From assembly GCA_020205615.1 (NCBI GenBank), contig CM035171.1, positions 119,106,893-119,170,892 of the forward strand: 64,000 bases of DNA, in the 5' to 3' direction. The notes beneath the pieces were generated by a model. It saw only the letters and a program-made list of their open reading frames with translations. It was not told the DNA's origin and made no database searches. The translations under genes were made by a program, and so were the position numbers. Source of the stretch: Panax quinquefolius. Its lineage: Eukaryota > Streptophyta > Magnoliopsida > Apiales > Araliaceae. Every line of letters begins with the position of its first letter. Position 1 is the stretch's first letter. Below, piece by piece: positions 37,308 to 49,128 of the stretch.

Positions 37308-38059
37308 GGCAATACTCTCTCTAAGTCTCTATCCTCTATGGGGAGAACTGAAAACGCAAACCCCACTTTAAAATTCTTCTTCAACGCAGATACTAATCTG
37401 CAGCAATCGTCCTGGTTGCGTAAATTTTAAGCTTGTGGTGTAAATAAATCAGTAAAACAGTACAGTACACGTCCTAACCTGACCTCTCGTTTGCTAATAG
37501 CCTATGGGCCCCGTTTGCCAAAGTTTAGTTTCCGAAAATAATAATAATAGTGTTTGTCAATAGTTATTCAGAAATAAATATAAGGTGAGTCCAACAATAT
37601 TAATGTATACAAAATTAAATAAACCTTTTGAAGTAAACATTTTTATTTCACAAGTTGTTAAAACAAATGCACATTTTCAACTTATTAAATAAACTGTTTA
37701 AATTAAGCTAATAAATATGTTTAAAAATAAAATGTGGCAACCAGATTTTTTTACAACTTATAATATATGAAAAGGAAAAGAAAAAGAATATTGGCATATA
37801 AATATGTATGTTTCATTCCTCAGTACCCTGTCCATTCCCATGCCCCTATTAAATTGGGCCTCCCAAAATCTAACCAAAATATTCAAGATCTTCTCTTGCT
37901 ATGTATGTTTCTGCTGCAGCAAAACTCTTGATAAAATGAACTATTTTGTGTTGTATAGTATATGAAGTATCTACGTACTATGAGATGCCCTGATGCTTAA
38001 TTGTCCTTAGCAATGGCAGAAAAATATATACAAACTCTTGTTGACAATCACACAGTTGT
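37308..38059. other. Intergenic: ECR1 promoter and TBL 3' flank
   Basis: The 5' flank of ECR1 and the downstream region of the TBL gene share this 752-bp spacer. It is AT-rich with no repeat or gene I can support. Confidence 0.5.
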
Positions 38060-39706
38060 TCATAATGCAGATAAATTCCTACTGTGAGACGCCTCTCGCT
38101 TTAGAAAGAGCGCGTAGAGCAATTCATTCCATGAATCTGGAACTCCAGGAAGACACCAGTGGCTGCAGTCTTGCCTATGTAGCGGCGCAGGAGGATTAAG
38201 ATAATATATAGATGAATGCCCATCTTTCCTTCTTGAACTCATATTAGTCAAATGTAACACATTGATAGGATTACTGTAGGATTTGTTTGACTGAGCTGAT
38301 AAAACATCCTTAAATATGTTGTAGATGCTGCCTGAAATGTGGGAGGGAGCGTCTAGTTCTGGCAGCTTCTCCATGTGACAGCCTCCGCCATTTCTCCAAT
38401 TCCCGCCTCTGTATTACCATATTTAGTTTGTTTAGATAATTTTAGGCGGGGAAGGAAGAAGATTTAAGATGCAATAATTAACAAAGATTGATAGGCAAAC
38501 CTGAAATGGACTGGGGCATATGTACGAAAAAAGACCCGAGTCTTGCTTGTGACCTTGTGGTTTATATAGTCTACCACGGTTTCTAGGAACTTTCGATAAG
38601 CAGTGTCAACTTGCATCTCCAACTTAACCTTTGTTCCTTCTTGGAAGTAACAACCCCTGACCAGTTGGATGAAAGTTAAAGTTAAGCAAGAGGCAATATA
38701 TCTAATGATACTATAAATTAAGAGACAATTAGCTAGTTAAGTTAGAACACATAGTTTGCCTCTTGGAGATGAATCGATTGTTAAGTTTGTATCGTAGTTT
38801 AACTTTAAGTGAAAACAGAAAAGATTGAAGCTAACACCAGTAACCCTTGAACACATATTTTATCATTTTTGTAACTTAATTGAATGCTCAACACAAAGCA
38901 ACAAATGCACAATGGCCTTATGTTGGAAGTTTGTAGTAGACATATAGAAGAATAAAGAAGACGAGGAATTAATGTACTTATATAAAATGAACTTACCTTC
39001 TAATGGTCTTCTCATAATTCCACCAATGCCCAGTGTTAAAAACCAGAATATCTGCATTTCTCCATTTCAATGAGCTCCAATCCACCACATCTACTTTCAG
39101 GGTAAGTCTTACCTTTGGTGGAGATTTAGCAAGAGGTCTGCCCTGCGATACAAGAAATGGAGCCCGATAGTACTCCACCGTGCAGTTATAATCCACGAAC
39201 TTGAAGACCAAGAACCCGTTGTGCTTAGTAATTGGGCTGCCATTCACTTCATAAATTGAATCCTTATTGGGAACTGCAGAAGCTAGCATGCACAGAAGGG
39301 ACTCCCACTGGTTTCTTCCGATTGAGTCTCCCACGAAAGCTAGTCTTTTGTTCCGCAATTTCTCCAACATTAATTTTGCATCAAATCTGGTATAGGAATC
39401 AACCAAGAAGTATAGCATATTAATATTTTCCTACTTACATCCCAATTAACATAATGAAGTTTAAGATCATCTTATCAAACTTAAGACTATATGATGGAAG
39501 GTATGAATCATGAATGTACATTTAAGATAACCAAGTTCCAGGTTCAACCTTTCCAAAACAAAAGTCCAATCCTAAATAAAATGCGAGGTAGAACTAATCT
39601 CAAGTTCCACAAGTGTGAGTTTCCTTCCTTCTACCCCTTTCCAAATATAATAGGAGTACCAAGAACCTATACTTATAAGTAATTGTTAAATCCATAACAT
39701 TTTTTT

Positions 39707-39796
39707 TTATTTCCACAATAAAAGTGTCGTTGTAGATGTAGCGATGGTGAAACCGTCGCTATAGGATGTATAGCTACACTTTTGTTGTGAAAATAA
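39707..39796. repeat. 90-bp hairpin MITE in TBL intron 1
   Basis: Arms 39707-39727 and 39776-39796 pair at 19 of 21 positions (ACACTTTTGTTGTG-type ends). Inside is a second palindrome TAGCGATGGT/ACCGTCGCTA at 39739-39761. Such nested hairpins are typical of very small CACTA- or foldback-derived MITEs, but also of young miRNA-like loci. No target duplication was fixed. Confidence 0.6.
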
Positions 39797-40820
39797 CAAT
39801 TTCTATTGTATTTAACAATTTCCTATTTATATTATTTGAAAATGATAGTATCAAACAAATCAGAAAGAATTATTTTAATAGAACTAAAGTGAATTAATAG
39901 ATGAAGAAAGTCCCTATTTTTAAATGAAACCAAGAGCTATCAAAATACATTACTACTGCATCACAAATTAAAGGTCCAGCGAAGTGACAAAACAGATTGT
40001 AGAGCATTATGCAATAGTACTAGTACCAGGTGGCACAACACGTGTAAATTTATATGGGATAAAATAAAAAAAATTATAAAATTTGAATGACTAAATATAA
40101 AGATTAAAAAAATTAATATAAAAAAGACAAAATAAGAATTACAACAAAAGGTGAGGGGCATTTCGGGGAGCCGAAAGGTTTCACTTGCTCAGGCTATATA
40201 TACTTCCTGTTACTGTACAGTTAATTTCATGGTAAATTGATTAATTGACCAATTCAGTTAATTAATCTGCATGTCAATATTATATTGATGAATTGATCAA
40301 AAATTAACTTAACCGATCCATATTTAGCTTCACGGCATTATGCACAGCTTGACGGCCAATGACAGTGAAAGGATGTGCAAACAACCAATTGAAAAAGAAA
40401 GCACACAAATAAAAGTCGACAAAACAGATACTTGATAGCAATCCTTGCGGTTTCTCTCTTTATGATCTGCTACTACGTATATGCAATTAATTATACACAA
40501 ATATTTGGCATATCCCAAAAAAGAATTTAAGATATTTTCAAGTCTCCCAACCATAAAAGTAGGGCCTATTTTATGGAGTAATTACATAAGATAGGCTCCA
40601 CTTTATAATTACGCAAGAGAAGACGGCTGAGCCAAGCTTCAGAAAGACAGAAAGTGTTGTTATTTTCACAACACAGAAAACAGAGGAAACAGACCACATA
40701 GATATTGAAGGTTAGAATCAAAAATCACAACCCAAACCAATGAAACAACTAACTACAATAGTCTTAAATCAAGTGAAATACTAGCATGTTCTTTGAAGTC
40801 AAAATGAAGATTCAATCAAA

Positions 40821-40872
40821 AATAATTTCTAGATAAAGCAGAGCAAAATAATTTCTAGATAAAGCAGAGCAA
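40821..40872. repeat. 26-bp tandem duplication just inside TBL intron 1
   Basis: Two exact copies of a 26-bp unit starting AATAATTTCTAGATAAAGCA lie next to each other, ending about 10 bp from the exon 1 donor site. Confidence 0.85.
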
Positions 40873-41382
40873 AATGAAGAACCTGGGCAAGTTGCCAACG
40901 CCATTTCGTGTCGAACAAATCAGGCCGGCCATTCTCAGAACACCTAAACCCACCATCCAAAAAGTTGCAATCTTTGGACTGATACAACGGATAGCTCTCG
41001 TCCCACACCCAATCACCTTCAAACACATCACACGCCCCACCCTTTTCACTCAAAAACTCAACCTTTCTCTCTCCACCACCAGACCCATTAAATTTCAGCC
41101 CCATAAACCTCTCAGGTTGTGTTGAAAACCGAAACCCTTTAGCAAAATCTCCATAATTAAAGTAAAGAAAGCAGCAAGTAACTAAAACTGTGCCAAAAAC
41201 AAAGCCAATAATTTGCACAGAAGGCTCAAACAGTCCAAAACGCTTGATTTTCTTCAAAGTATCCATGCAAGCCATTGTATCTAACTCTGATTGAGATGGG
41301 TTTTTACACATTTCGACAATGAAGCAAATTTGGCTATCGAGAGGAAACCAAGAAATTCAATTCAAAATTCAGAATACATGAA

Positions 41383-42001
41383 TGTTAACGCCAGGATCTT
41401 CTGCCACGTCCCCAATCACGAAGACGCTCGATCCTCCGCGATGCGCAAACACGATAAACACCACAAGCTTCGACGGCACGGTCGGAGATATATACTGAGC
41501 GTGAGAGTCGATAATCACGTGTTCACGAGGCTAAACAATGGAGAATATAATGTACAGTGTTATTCTCGAGAGAAATAATAATTCTACAGAGTATATGTGA
41601 TTATGAATGAAGGTTGTATGAGTAACGCACTTTGTGAAGACTTCCTCAAGTTATACTTCTCTTCTTTCGGATTACGTCTGCAACTACTACCCGACACACC
41701 CCTTTTGATCTCGATGGGTTCTGCAGATTCGTATAGTTTATCCAAACGCTTTTGGTCATCTTATTACCGCACCGTAAGTATTATGATCCCATCCACATTA
41801 ATGCATGGCAGTTCTACTAATCAACCGCTACTTTTTCATCATTACAAATCAAAGATGTAGATATTTAAATATATGATGGGTCGACCCAATTGATTGGGTC
41901 CGATACTTAAAAGCGACTTAATAAAGATAATAAAGTGATTAGATCCAATAATGCCAACACCTAATAGTGAAGACCCGATGGACCAACCGAATATGTGAGC
42001 C
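41383..42001 (-). repeat. Left LTR of A2, truncated
   Basis: It starts TGTTAACGCCAGG but lacks the last ~40 bp of the LTR. Compared with A1, about 160 bp spanning the LTR end and neighbouring internal sequence are missing, with CCC at both breakpoints. Confidence 0.8.
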
Positions 42002-43252
42002 CGTATGGTGAATATCAAATGGCAACATCAATTAAGATTGGAAGTCCATTTAAAGAGCTTTCGCTTCAATTAACATACAACAACAAATATTTCACCGCCT
42101 CTCTCAACAACCCAAACCTTCGCCATAAAAAACTATTCTCTTCGAATCTAGGCAAAGTCGTGGCGACATCGATGATCATCGGTTCGTGAATAATTCCATC
42201 ATGGGCCCGATGGGTGAAGGAGTGATATACCGGATTAAAGGAAGTTGAGATTTGACCATCAATCTGAATCGATCGATTAATATTGGTCATCTACAAGTAA
42301 ACACCGTCTTCGTGTGTTTCCGCCCAAATACAAAGAAGTAGAAAAAAGGATACCAAAGATAATGTCAAGATAATACCAAGAGAATGCCAAGGAAAAAGCC
42401 ATCCTCAAGTCTATGTTTGGCAAAAGGAAAGAAGCGACCTTGACATTATTCTTCTCAACAATGAATGCCTTCTAAGGATATCGACAAGGTCAAAGAAGAA
42501 TCGAAACGACCAAGGCTACTCATCGGGTCATCACCGATATAAATGCCGATCTGTCAAGCTAAAGGATCAAAGCATCCGGTACATCGTCGGAAGCTCAAAG
42601 AAGAGCTCAAAGAGCTTGGCCCTTAGAGATTTGGGTCCGCCAATCGATCAAGACTTTCGTGGAGAGATACAAAAGTAATCTGAGAAAATCCGCCGAAATT
42701 TGAACAATAAGATCGTCCCATATGTATGCCAAAGGATATGAAATCTGGCCAAGTAAAGGCAAGAAAAAGCTCGCCAAGGTAGATCCATCTCTTCTAGACT
42801 CTTTAGATGGTGACGATGACAAGGAAGAAGCTCAAGATGACCTCTCCTTATCTTTAAATTGTAGAACTTTCTGTAAAAATTCTAACTTGTTGTGAACAGT
42901 TAATATTTAAAATATCAACTTCACGCCTTATTACTTCTGAATGAACATTTCTTGTCAATAATTCAGTATCAATTAATCTGTATGAACTTAACTTAGGACA
43001 TGAACTAGATAAAGGCGATAACGCTTAATTTATGAAATGAAATGAACTGAATTTAATGGATAGAATTTAATGGATGATATTGAATGAACTCAACTCAATA
43101 CTTGAACAAAATAAAGTAATGTATACTTATCGTTTAGAAGTGTGAGATCGGCCACGTGTGAGGTGAATTTGGATGATCCTCCTTGCACCATCGAAATCTT
43201 GCTTACCACTCGGTGAAACAAGTATATAAGAACCAAGATATAAGGATCAATA

Positions 43253-43666
43253 GTGACCCGATGACTTACCACACCGATAAAGATCAATATAGGATCATAA
43301 GGACCTTGGGCTACCATCGAATGGCCAATGAGTCCTACCATATCTCCTTACACCATAGTGACCTTGGGACAAATAGGACCGGGATCAATAGTGACCATTG
43401 ACTTACCACCACGATAAGATCGATATAGGATCATAAGGACCTTGGCTACCATCGAATGGCCAAATGAGTCCTACCATACCTCCTTACACCATAATGACCT
43501 TGGGGACAAATAGGACCAGGATCAATAGTGACCATTGACTTACCACCTCGATAAGATCGATATAGGATCATAAGGACCTTGGGCTACCATCGAATGGCCA
43601 AATAGTCCTACCATACCTCCTTACACCATAGTGACCTTGGGACAAATAGGACCGGGATCAATAGTG
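43253..43666. repeat. ~139-bp tandem repeat in A2, three units
   Basis: Each unit contains TGACTTACCAC, ATCATAAGGACCTTGG and CTCCTTACACCATAGTGACC, then GGACAAATAGGACCGGGATC. A1 has four units of about 105 bp that lack the last segment except at the array end. Confidence 0.85.
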
Positions 43667-44190
43667 CAAAAGTGAATGTGGATGAGCCACCAAAATCATG
43701 CAGGCTTTGACTCTGGTTCTTTCATGAATATCCTGTAGAAGTGCTTTATAAAGCAACAACTTGGTCAAATGATCGCCACAGATGTCTTTGTGAATTTCCC
43801 CGAAGAACATACTCGCTTGGGATGGAACCAAATGTTTGAGTAATGATGACGAAAAAGGTCCTTCGATAAAGATTCTCATTAATGAGAACAAAGTTGACAC
43901 TCTTGTAATTGGTTTTCTTTGCAAAGACTTTTGATCCAGAAGGAAAGACGCCATCTACCATCAAAGTTATAAGCATCAGTAGTAGCTAACTTCGATAATG
44001 CATCAAGAATCTTAATTGTTATTGTGATCGACCCCTTGATAGCCTGCTGTACTGATGTCCAAAATAGAATATCCATCTGCATGCAATGTCCACAAGCTCT
44101 GCTTCTTCTGAAGAACTGCAACGGCTTTGTCAGATTCCTCGGCTTCTCTTTAACTATTATCACAGAAAAGAATTGTCTGACCATAATGTC
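43660..44190 (-). pseudogene. RNase H-integrase remnant of A2
   Basis: In element order, this shows the RNase H end with ILDALSKLATT (catalytic-type Asp present). A zinc-finger-like integrase start follows (FSSSLLKHLVPSQA, then EIHKDICGDHLTK). It resembles the HHCC region of Tat/Ogre-type gypsy integrases. The frame holds for about 100 codons at 43658-43954 and 43879-44184 and then breaks. The integrase catalytic core and reverse transcriptase are absent, so it cannot support its own movement. Confidence 0.7.
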
Positions 44191-44685
44191 AACCGACTTT
44201 GGAAATATTTACCAAGTGTTCAATTTTCAAGAGTCACGGCTTATAGATCTGCTTTGGTGACGAGTCCTTTGCTATGAGAACACTCAAGGCGAGTACCTTT
44301 TTGCATTCTCGGGTGAATATATTCTTGAATTGCTCCTCATCCGTTTGTGCCATAGTCCCGAGAACCCCTAGGATGAGGTATCCTCTTCGGATGCTTAGGA
44401 ATATGGGTGCATTTTGTGTCTTTGAATCTCAACTCGACACGCTTTTAGACGGCATCTCCGAAAGAAAAGTATCTATGAGGCGGTGTGCCCCAAAGGATTC
44501 TCGGATCGTGATTTCTCGGATATACTTGATTGAAACTCTCCGTCACGGTGATGAGGATACTCGAGGCGTATGCCTTATTTGTATTCTCGAGGTGCATGCT
44601 CCTGGATCGATCTCTTCGTCTGCTGCGACCATAATCCCGAAACCGATAGGGCGGGATACCTCTTGATCAATCGAAAAATGGTTGT

Positions 44686-44885
44686 TGGGACTTCATCTAC
44701 TCGCTTGACCATCATCCCGAAGACCAATAGGGCGATTACCTTCTTCTATCAATAGGAAATGGTCATTGGGACTTCATCTACTCGCTTGACCATCATCCCG
44801 AAGACCAATAGGGTGATTACCTCTTCTATCCAAACAGAAATGGTCATTGGGTCTTCATCTACTCGCTTGACCATCATCTTTATCA
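44686..44885. repeat. ~75-80-bp tandem repeat in A2
   Basis: About three units of TTCATCTACTCGCTTGACC, CATCCCGAAGACCAATAGGG and AATGGTCATTGGG, homologous to the array at 23936-24300. Confidence 0.75.
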
Positions 44886-45107
44886 CCGACCACTTTGGTG
44901 TTGAATTATGGGCGGTGCCTTTACTTGCCTTCTGGCCGTGATCCTCGCTTTTTATCGACAGAACAAAGACCAACCATCTTCTTGGGCTTTGTCGTGGGAT
45001 CTCGAACGAGAACCCCCGATTGGTGCCATAACTTCAAATGTAACAACAAGAAATATTGTGATTGATAGCTCGAGAACACTAGAAAAAAGCCCTCCTTCTA
45101 ATGCTAA

Positions 45108-45780
45108 TGTTAACGCCAGGATCTTCTGCCACGTCCCAATCACGTAAGGCGCTCGATCCTCGATCTGCAAGATAAACACGATAAACACCACAAGCTCGAT
45201 TTCGGTTCCGTCGAGGGATAAATTTCGGCGTGAGAGTCGATATACGTGTCCACGAGGTTAAACAATGGAGAATATAATGTCTCAGTGTCTTGAGAGAGAA
45301 ATAATAATTCTCTGTGTATATGTGATTATGAATGAAGAAGTGTATGAGAACGTCACTTTGTAAAAAGACTTCTCATGTTAAGTTATACTCTTTGCACGGA
45401 TTCTCGTGCCACCAACTACTACTACCGACACACCCTTGATCGATGGGTTCTGCTTAGATGATCAGATGTAGTTTATCCAATCGCTTTTGGTCATCATTTA
45501 CTCACGGCAAGTAGGTTATGATCCCATCCACATTAATGCATGGCGGGTTTTCTACCAACCGTCATGCTTTTTTCATCATTACAAATCAAAGATATAGATA
45601 TTTAAATATATGATGGGTTTACCCACCGATTGGGTCCGATCTTGAAGACTTAATAAAGATAATAAAGTGGACTAGATCCAATAATGTCAACACCTATAGT
45701 GAAGGCCGAATGAATTAATTGAATAATACGTAGTTCTCAATCTATTCTTGGCCTAATAGGAGAAATATCACAATCCAACA
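45108..45780 (-). repeat. Right LTR of A2
   Basis: This complete 673-bp LTR runs from TGTTAACGCCAGG to ATCCAACA and is the 5' LTR in element orientation. The target duplicate ATGAA follows immediately. Confidence 0.88.
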
Positions 45781-45785
45781 ATGAA

Positions 45786-46266
45786 TATAATTCCAAATTA
45801 CTAAAAAACACTCCTTAAATATAAAAATTCAGTCTGAGAATAAATAATCATAAAATCAAGAATTTAAAAATGTAGAACATGAATAAATTCCAAAAAGAAT
45901 GATAAGGAGGTGTGGTGTACAAGCAAAACAACATTCATGGCAAATCGGGCTTTTGAATCTTGTCTTCTTTACTTGATGAGTGAGGAATGGTTACTATATA
46001 TATATATATATATATTCCCCTTTTGGTTTTCGTAATGACTAGATGGGTGTTAAGAAAGTAAGGTATCATTCATGAAATCAGTTTGTGCAAAAGGAAATTA
46101 TTATTTTTTTCCTCTTTTTGCGCAGAGAGAGAGAGAGAGAGTAATTGGTTGAGTTTGGGTAAAATGAATTGAGGGAAAATGTGGGTATATATGCTACTGG
46201 TTAAGAAATTTGGAAATGCTGGATGGAATTGAGGAGTCACCACTTAATTATTTTTAGAGAGAGATT

Positions 46267-46302
<36 letters not shown>

Positions 46303-46716
46303 AATTTCGTTTGTGAGTGGGTGGATATGGGTCATGGTCAGAAGAGAGAGCACGTTTTATTAGTGGGACGTGGGTGTTAAATGTTAGTTATAGTAATTTA
46401 CTACCTCCAGGCTCCATCCAAAAAAATCAAGGAAAAAATCGATATAATATTGATATTACCGCATCATGTATCTACATTATTATTACTTCTCAGATTAAAT
46501 GACGTTTTAGAGTTAGCAAATTTATTAAGAAATACTAACATAAAATATTTTTTGTATCCCTAATTAATTATTTCTCTCTCTACGATTAATAAAAAAGGTA
46601 ATGATCAAAGATGAAGGCAATTAATAGGTTATTAGAACTTTGGTTATATATGTGGTCAAATGGTTTATGTAATTGCATTTACTAAACATATTAAATAGAG
46701 TGGTAAAGTAGAAAAA
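45786..46716. promoter_or_regulatory. Probable original upstream region of the TBL gene, displaced by A2
   Basis: Before A2 inserted, this sequence would have continued directly from 41377, so it is the likely TBL promoter/5' UTR. It contains TA repeats (45995-46015), an (AG)9 run (46124-46141) and a (CT)17 run (46268-46301). GA/CT tracts near plant promoters are known binding sites for BPC/GAGA factors. Function here is inferred only from position. Confidence 0.5.
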
Positions 46717-49128
46717 TGTAAGACCCCAACTTTTATAAATAAAGATGAATTTCTATGAATATCATTTTTGAATATTATGGAATAAATTTGATATAATATT
46801 ATAGTTGTGGGTAATATTTATTAATTTTATAAAGTACGCAAGTGAATATATAATATTCGATTGGTCGGGGAATATTCGTTTTAGTAGGGAATATTCGATT
46901 TACGCAACCTTGATCGTGGGTGGACCCCACAACTAATTATTATCGGATTGAAAAGCGACAAAAATACTTTATGAAAATAACGGCGAGAAGTTTTACCATT
47001 AATCTGTTGAAATACTTCATGTTAAAAGTGCGATGTCTGGCGTAGTTACACAAGAAGACAAGACGATTTTGATTATTGATCTTTACGTAAGAAATCACCG
47101 GTTTTGTTCAATTATTACCACGATATTTGTGTAGAGTTTGACGTATTATTTGGACCCCTCACTTTCTCATTTTTTAAAATCGTCGGGAGAAAGTAATATC
47201 AATTTTTCGTATATATATACTGTTAGTGGCGTGTGGAATATATATGTGTGCAGATGATGTGAGTGGTGGGTGGTATATTATATGTGGTGGTAGAATTAAT
47301 GGTAGGTATATAATATATATATGGGTATATAAAAATGTGGGTGGATGATGGTGGTCCTGGTGGGTATTTTGGCAGGTTTGGGAGTAATTTTTCAAGTTTG
47401 GTCATTATTGGCCAAACTTTTCAAACATGCAGTATTATTGATAGTTTGGTCAAGGCAGGGTGGGTTTTAATTGGTCAAGGCTTTTACAGTGTCATGTGTT
47501 CATTTTTTTTCATTGGCCAACTCTTTGAAAAAGATTACTGATGTGTTGGATCAGTGGAGCTGTGAATCAGCAAATGGTTTCATCTGAATTCCTACTGTAC
47601 AGTCCAATAGTATCCTTAAATTCTCCTATAAATAAAAGTTCATTCCTTCATTATTTCTTACGAATTCACTGAAACTCTAGAGAGAGAAATTATAGAGAAG
47701 CTATAGAAAAGTATTCTGCTCATTCCTTACTCTTATATTCAATTTCTTTTACGGTAAGGAATATTATTTGTTATACTCGTAAGGGTTATTATTTCTTTTA
47801 TATTCATGAAGAGAACTTCTGTTATTCCATTCTTTATTATTCTGCTGGAATAACCAAAGATATCTGTGGACTAAATTACTATATCTTGGGGACATTATTC
47901 TATTATTCCATCTTTATTATTATTACGCTTGGAATATCCTCGCATGCATGCTTTTTACGTCCGAACCCGGTTCCGCCTTTATTATTATTATTCGTTGGAA
48001 TATCCTCATCACATGCGTTTTGCCGTACCGGGTTCCGCCTTTATTATTATTTTGTTGGAATATCACATGCATGCGCTTCTGGCGACTTCGTTCCGTCTTT
48101 ATTATTCTGTTGGAACATCCTGTTGGTGCGAATTTCACCGACCTTGGTTAAGATTTATTATTCTCATTGGAATAACCTCGTCTCATCACAATCTGCATGC
48201 ATGGTGATTTCTTTTGTTATTCCATTCGTTATTATACTCGGTTGGTTAAAGTTTTGACTTCTATACTCCATGAAATTAGTGGAATGTCCTTGATATTTGC
48301 GCTTCATCCAAAGATATCTTTTCATGGAAATATTCGCCTAAGCATTCTTGAATTTTACTCTACAAAGCGATGATCGTGTTGATAATTTGGACGTTATCGG
48401 TTCCTAGATAAATTAATTCTTTAACTTGTTTTATTGAATTCTTATATCATTGTCATCATCCTCATGTTTATAATTTGTTGAAAGTCATCGTGGCGCATGT
48501 AGTGCGTAGATGGACTTGGTATGATTATGACCGAGGATTATTCGGTGTAATCATGATCGTAATGTTACAAATGATGTGATAAAATTCCTCGTTGGCCCGT
48601 AGTGCATTGATGAGGACAGTTGTTGGCATGATCATGACCATTAATGAATACACGAATATTCTTGGCCGTAGTGTATGGATAATTTGTGGTCGTGATACTA
48701 AAGAATATCCTGGGCAGTAGTAGTGCGAGGGTGATTCGATGATGTGGATTATTTATTAAGTTTGAGTCTCAAAATGATAAAAGTCATGAAAAACCTTTTA
48801 AATCATAGAAGATGGTAGATTTTATTCTACCGACTCTTCTAATGAATTGCTTGTTCCATTGCAGCTTAAACTTGATGTTTGTTATATTTTATCGGTTTAA
48901 CATTGTTGAAGGCTAATGATAATTTATTCTGCATTATCTTAGTCATAATATTTCTTACTGGGCTAGTTGAGCTCACCCTTTCTTTCATTGTTCTCTTCAG
49001 GAAATGAGAATATAGCTGGAACAAGTCGAGGAACGAAGTGATGGACCAGATGATAGTATTAGTAGTCTTCATTATTCTGTGAAATAGTGTGTTAACAATT
49101 GTAATGAGGACTCCTTTTGAGTTTGTAT
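46717..49128 (+). repeat. Family C LTR alpha, 3'-truncated
   Basis: It starts TGTAAGACCCCAACTTTT and aligns with the LTRs of beta and gamma. It stops at 49128, about 170-190 bp before the expected LTR end, where the TGTAAGACCCC start of beta's LTR begins. The simplest reading is that beta inserted into it. The partner copy of the target duplication (TGTAT expected) would lie beyond the gap and is not visible. Confidence 0.75.
47930..48200. repeat. ~60-bp unit array in LTR alpha
   Basis: Four to five units of GTTGGAATATCC, then a variable CG-rich word, then GGTTCCGCCTTTATTATTAT. This is the reverse complement of the arrays at 55745-56110 and 63096-63480. Confidence 0.7.

Larger units (their letters stand above)
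38060..41311 (-). pseudogene. TBL: TRICHOME BIREFRINGENCE-LIKE polysaccharide O-acetyltransferase, frameshifted in exon 1
   Basis: Golgi TBL enzymes O-acetylate cell-wall polysaccharides. Four exons: 40883-41311, 38997-39386, 38501-38656 and 38060-38408. The N-terminus has one membrane anchor (residues 32-51), then the TBL domain from Cys94 (CDVFEGDWVWDESYPLY). Exon 2 has the [21 protein letters not shown] motif and exon 4 the esterase DCSHWCLPGVPDSWNE (DxxH). Exon lengths sum to 1324 nt, one more than a multiple of three. After KWRW (residue 139) the expected NLPR before the splice site appears in another frame. The usual P-x-x-C is missing. This fits a 14-nt deletion between two CAAC words; the intact form would be 445 aa. 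I recall closest similarity to TBL10/TBL11. The rest is intact, so this may be a recent lesion or an assembly error. LTR element A2 lies ~70 bp upstream of the ATG. Confidence 0.85.
41383..45780 (-). mobile_element. LTR retrotransposon A2 (same family as A1), upstream of TBL
   Basis: This 4398-bp element is flanked by ATGAA at 41378-41382 and 45781-45785. The right (5') LTR, 45108-45780, is complete. The left LTR is truncated at about 42001, where it jumps straight into internal sequence. Internal order matches A1: presumed gag start MAPIGGSRSRSHDKAQEDGW (minus, near 45020), ~80-bp repeats, RNase H end, integrase start, ~139-bp repeats and the unknown block. There is no reverse transcriptase. 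Confidence 0.92.
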
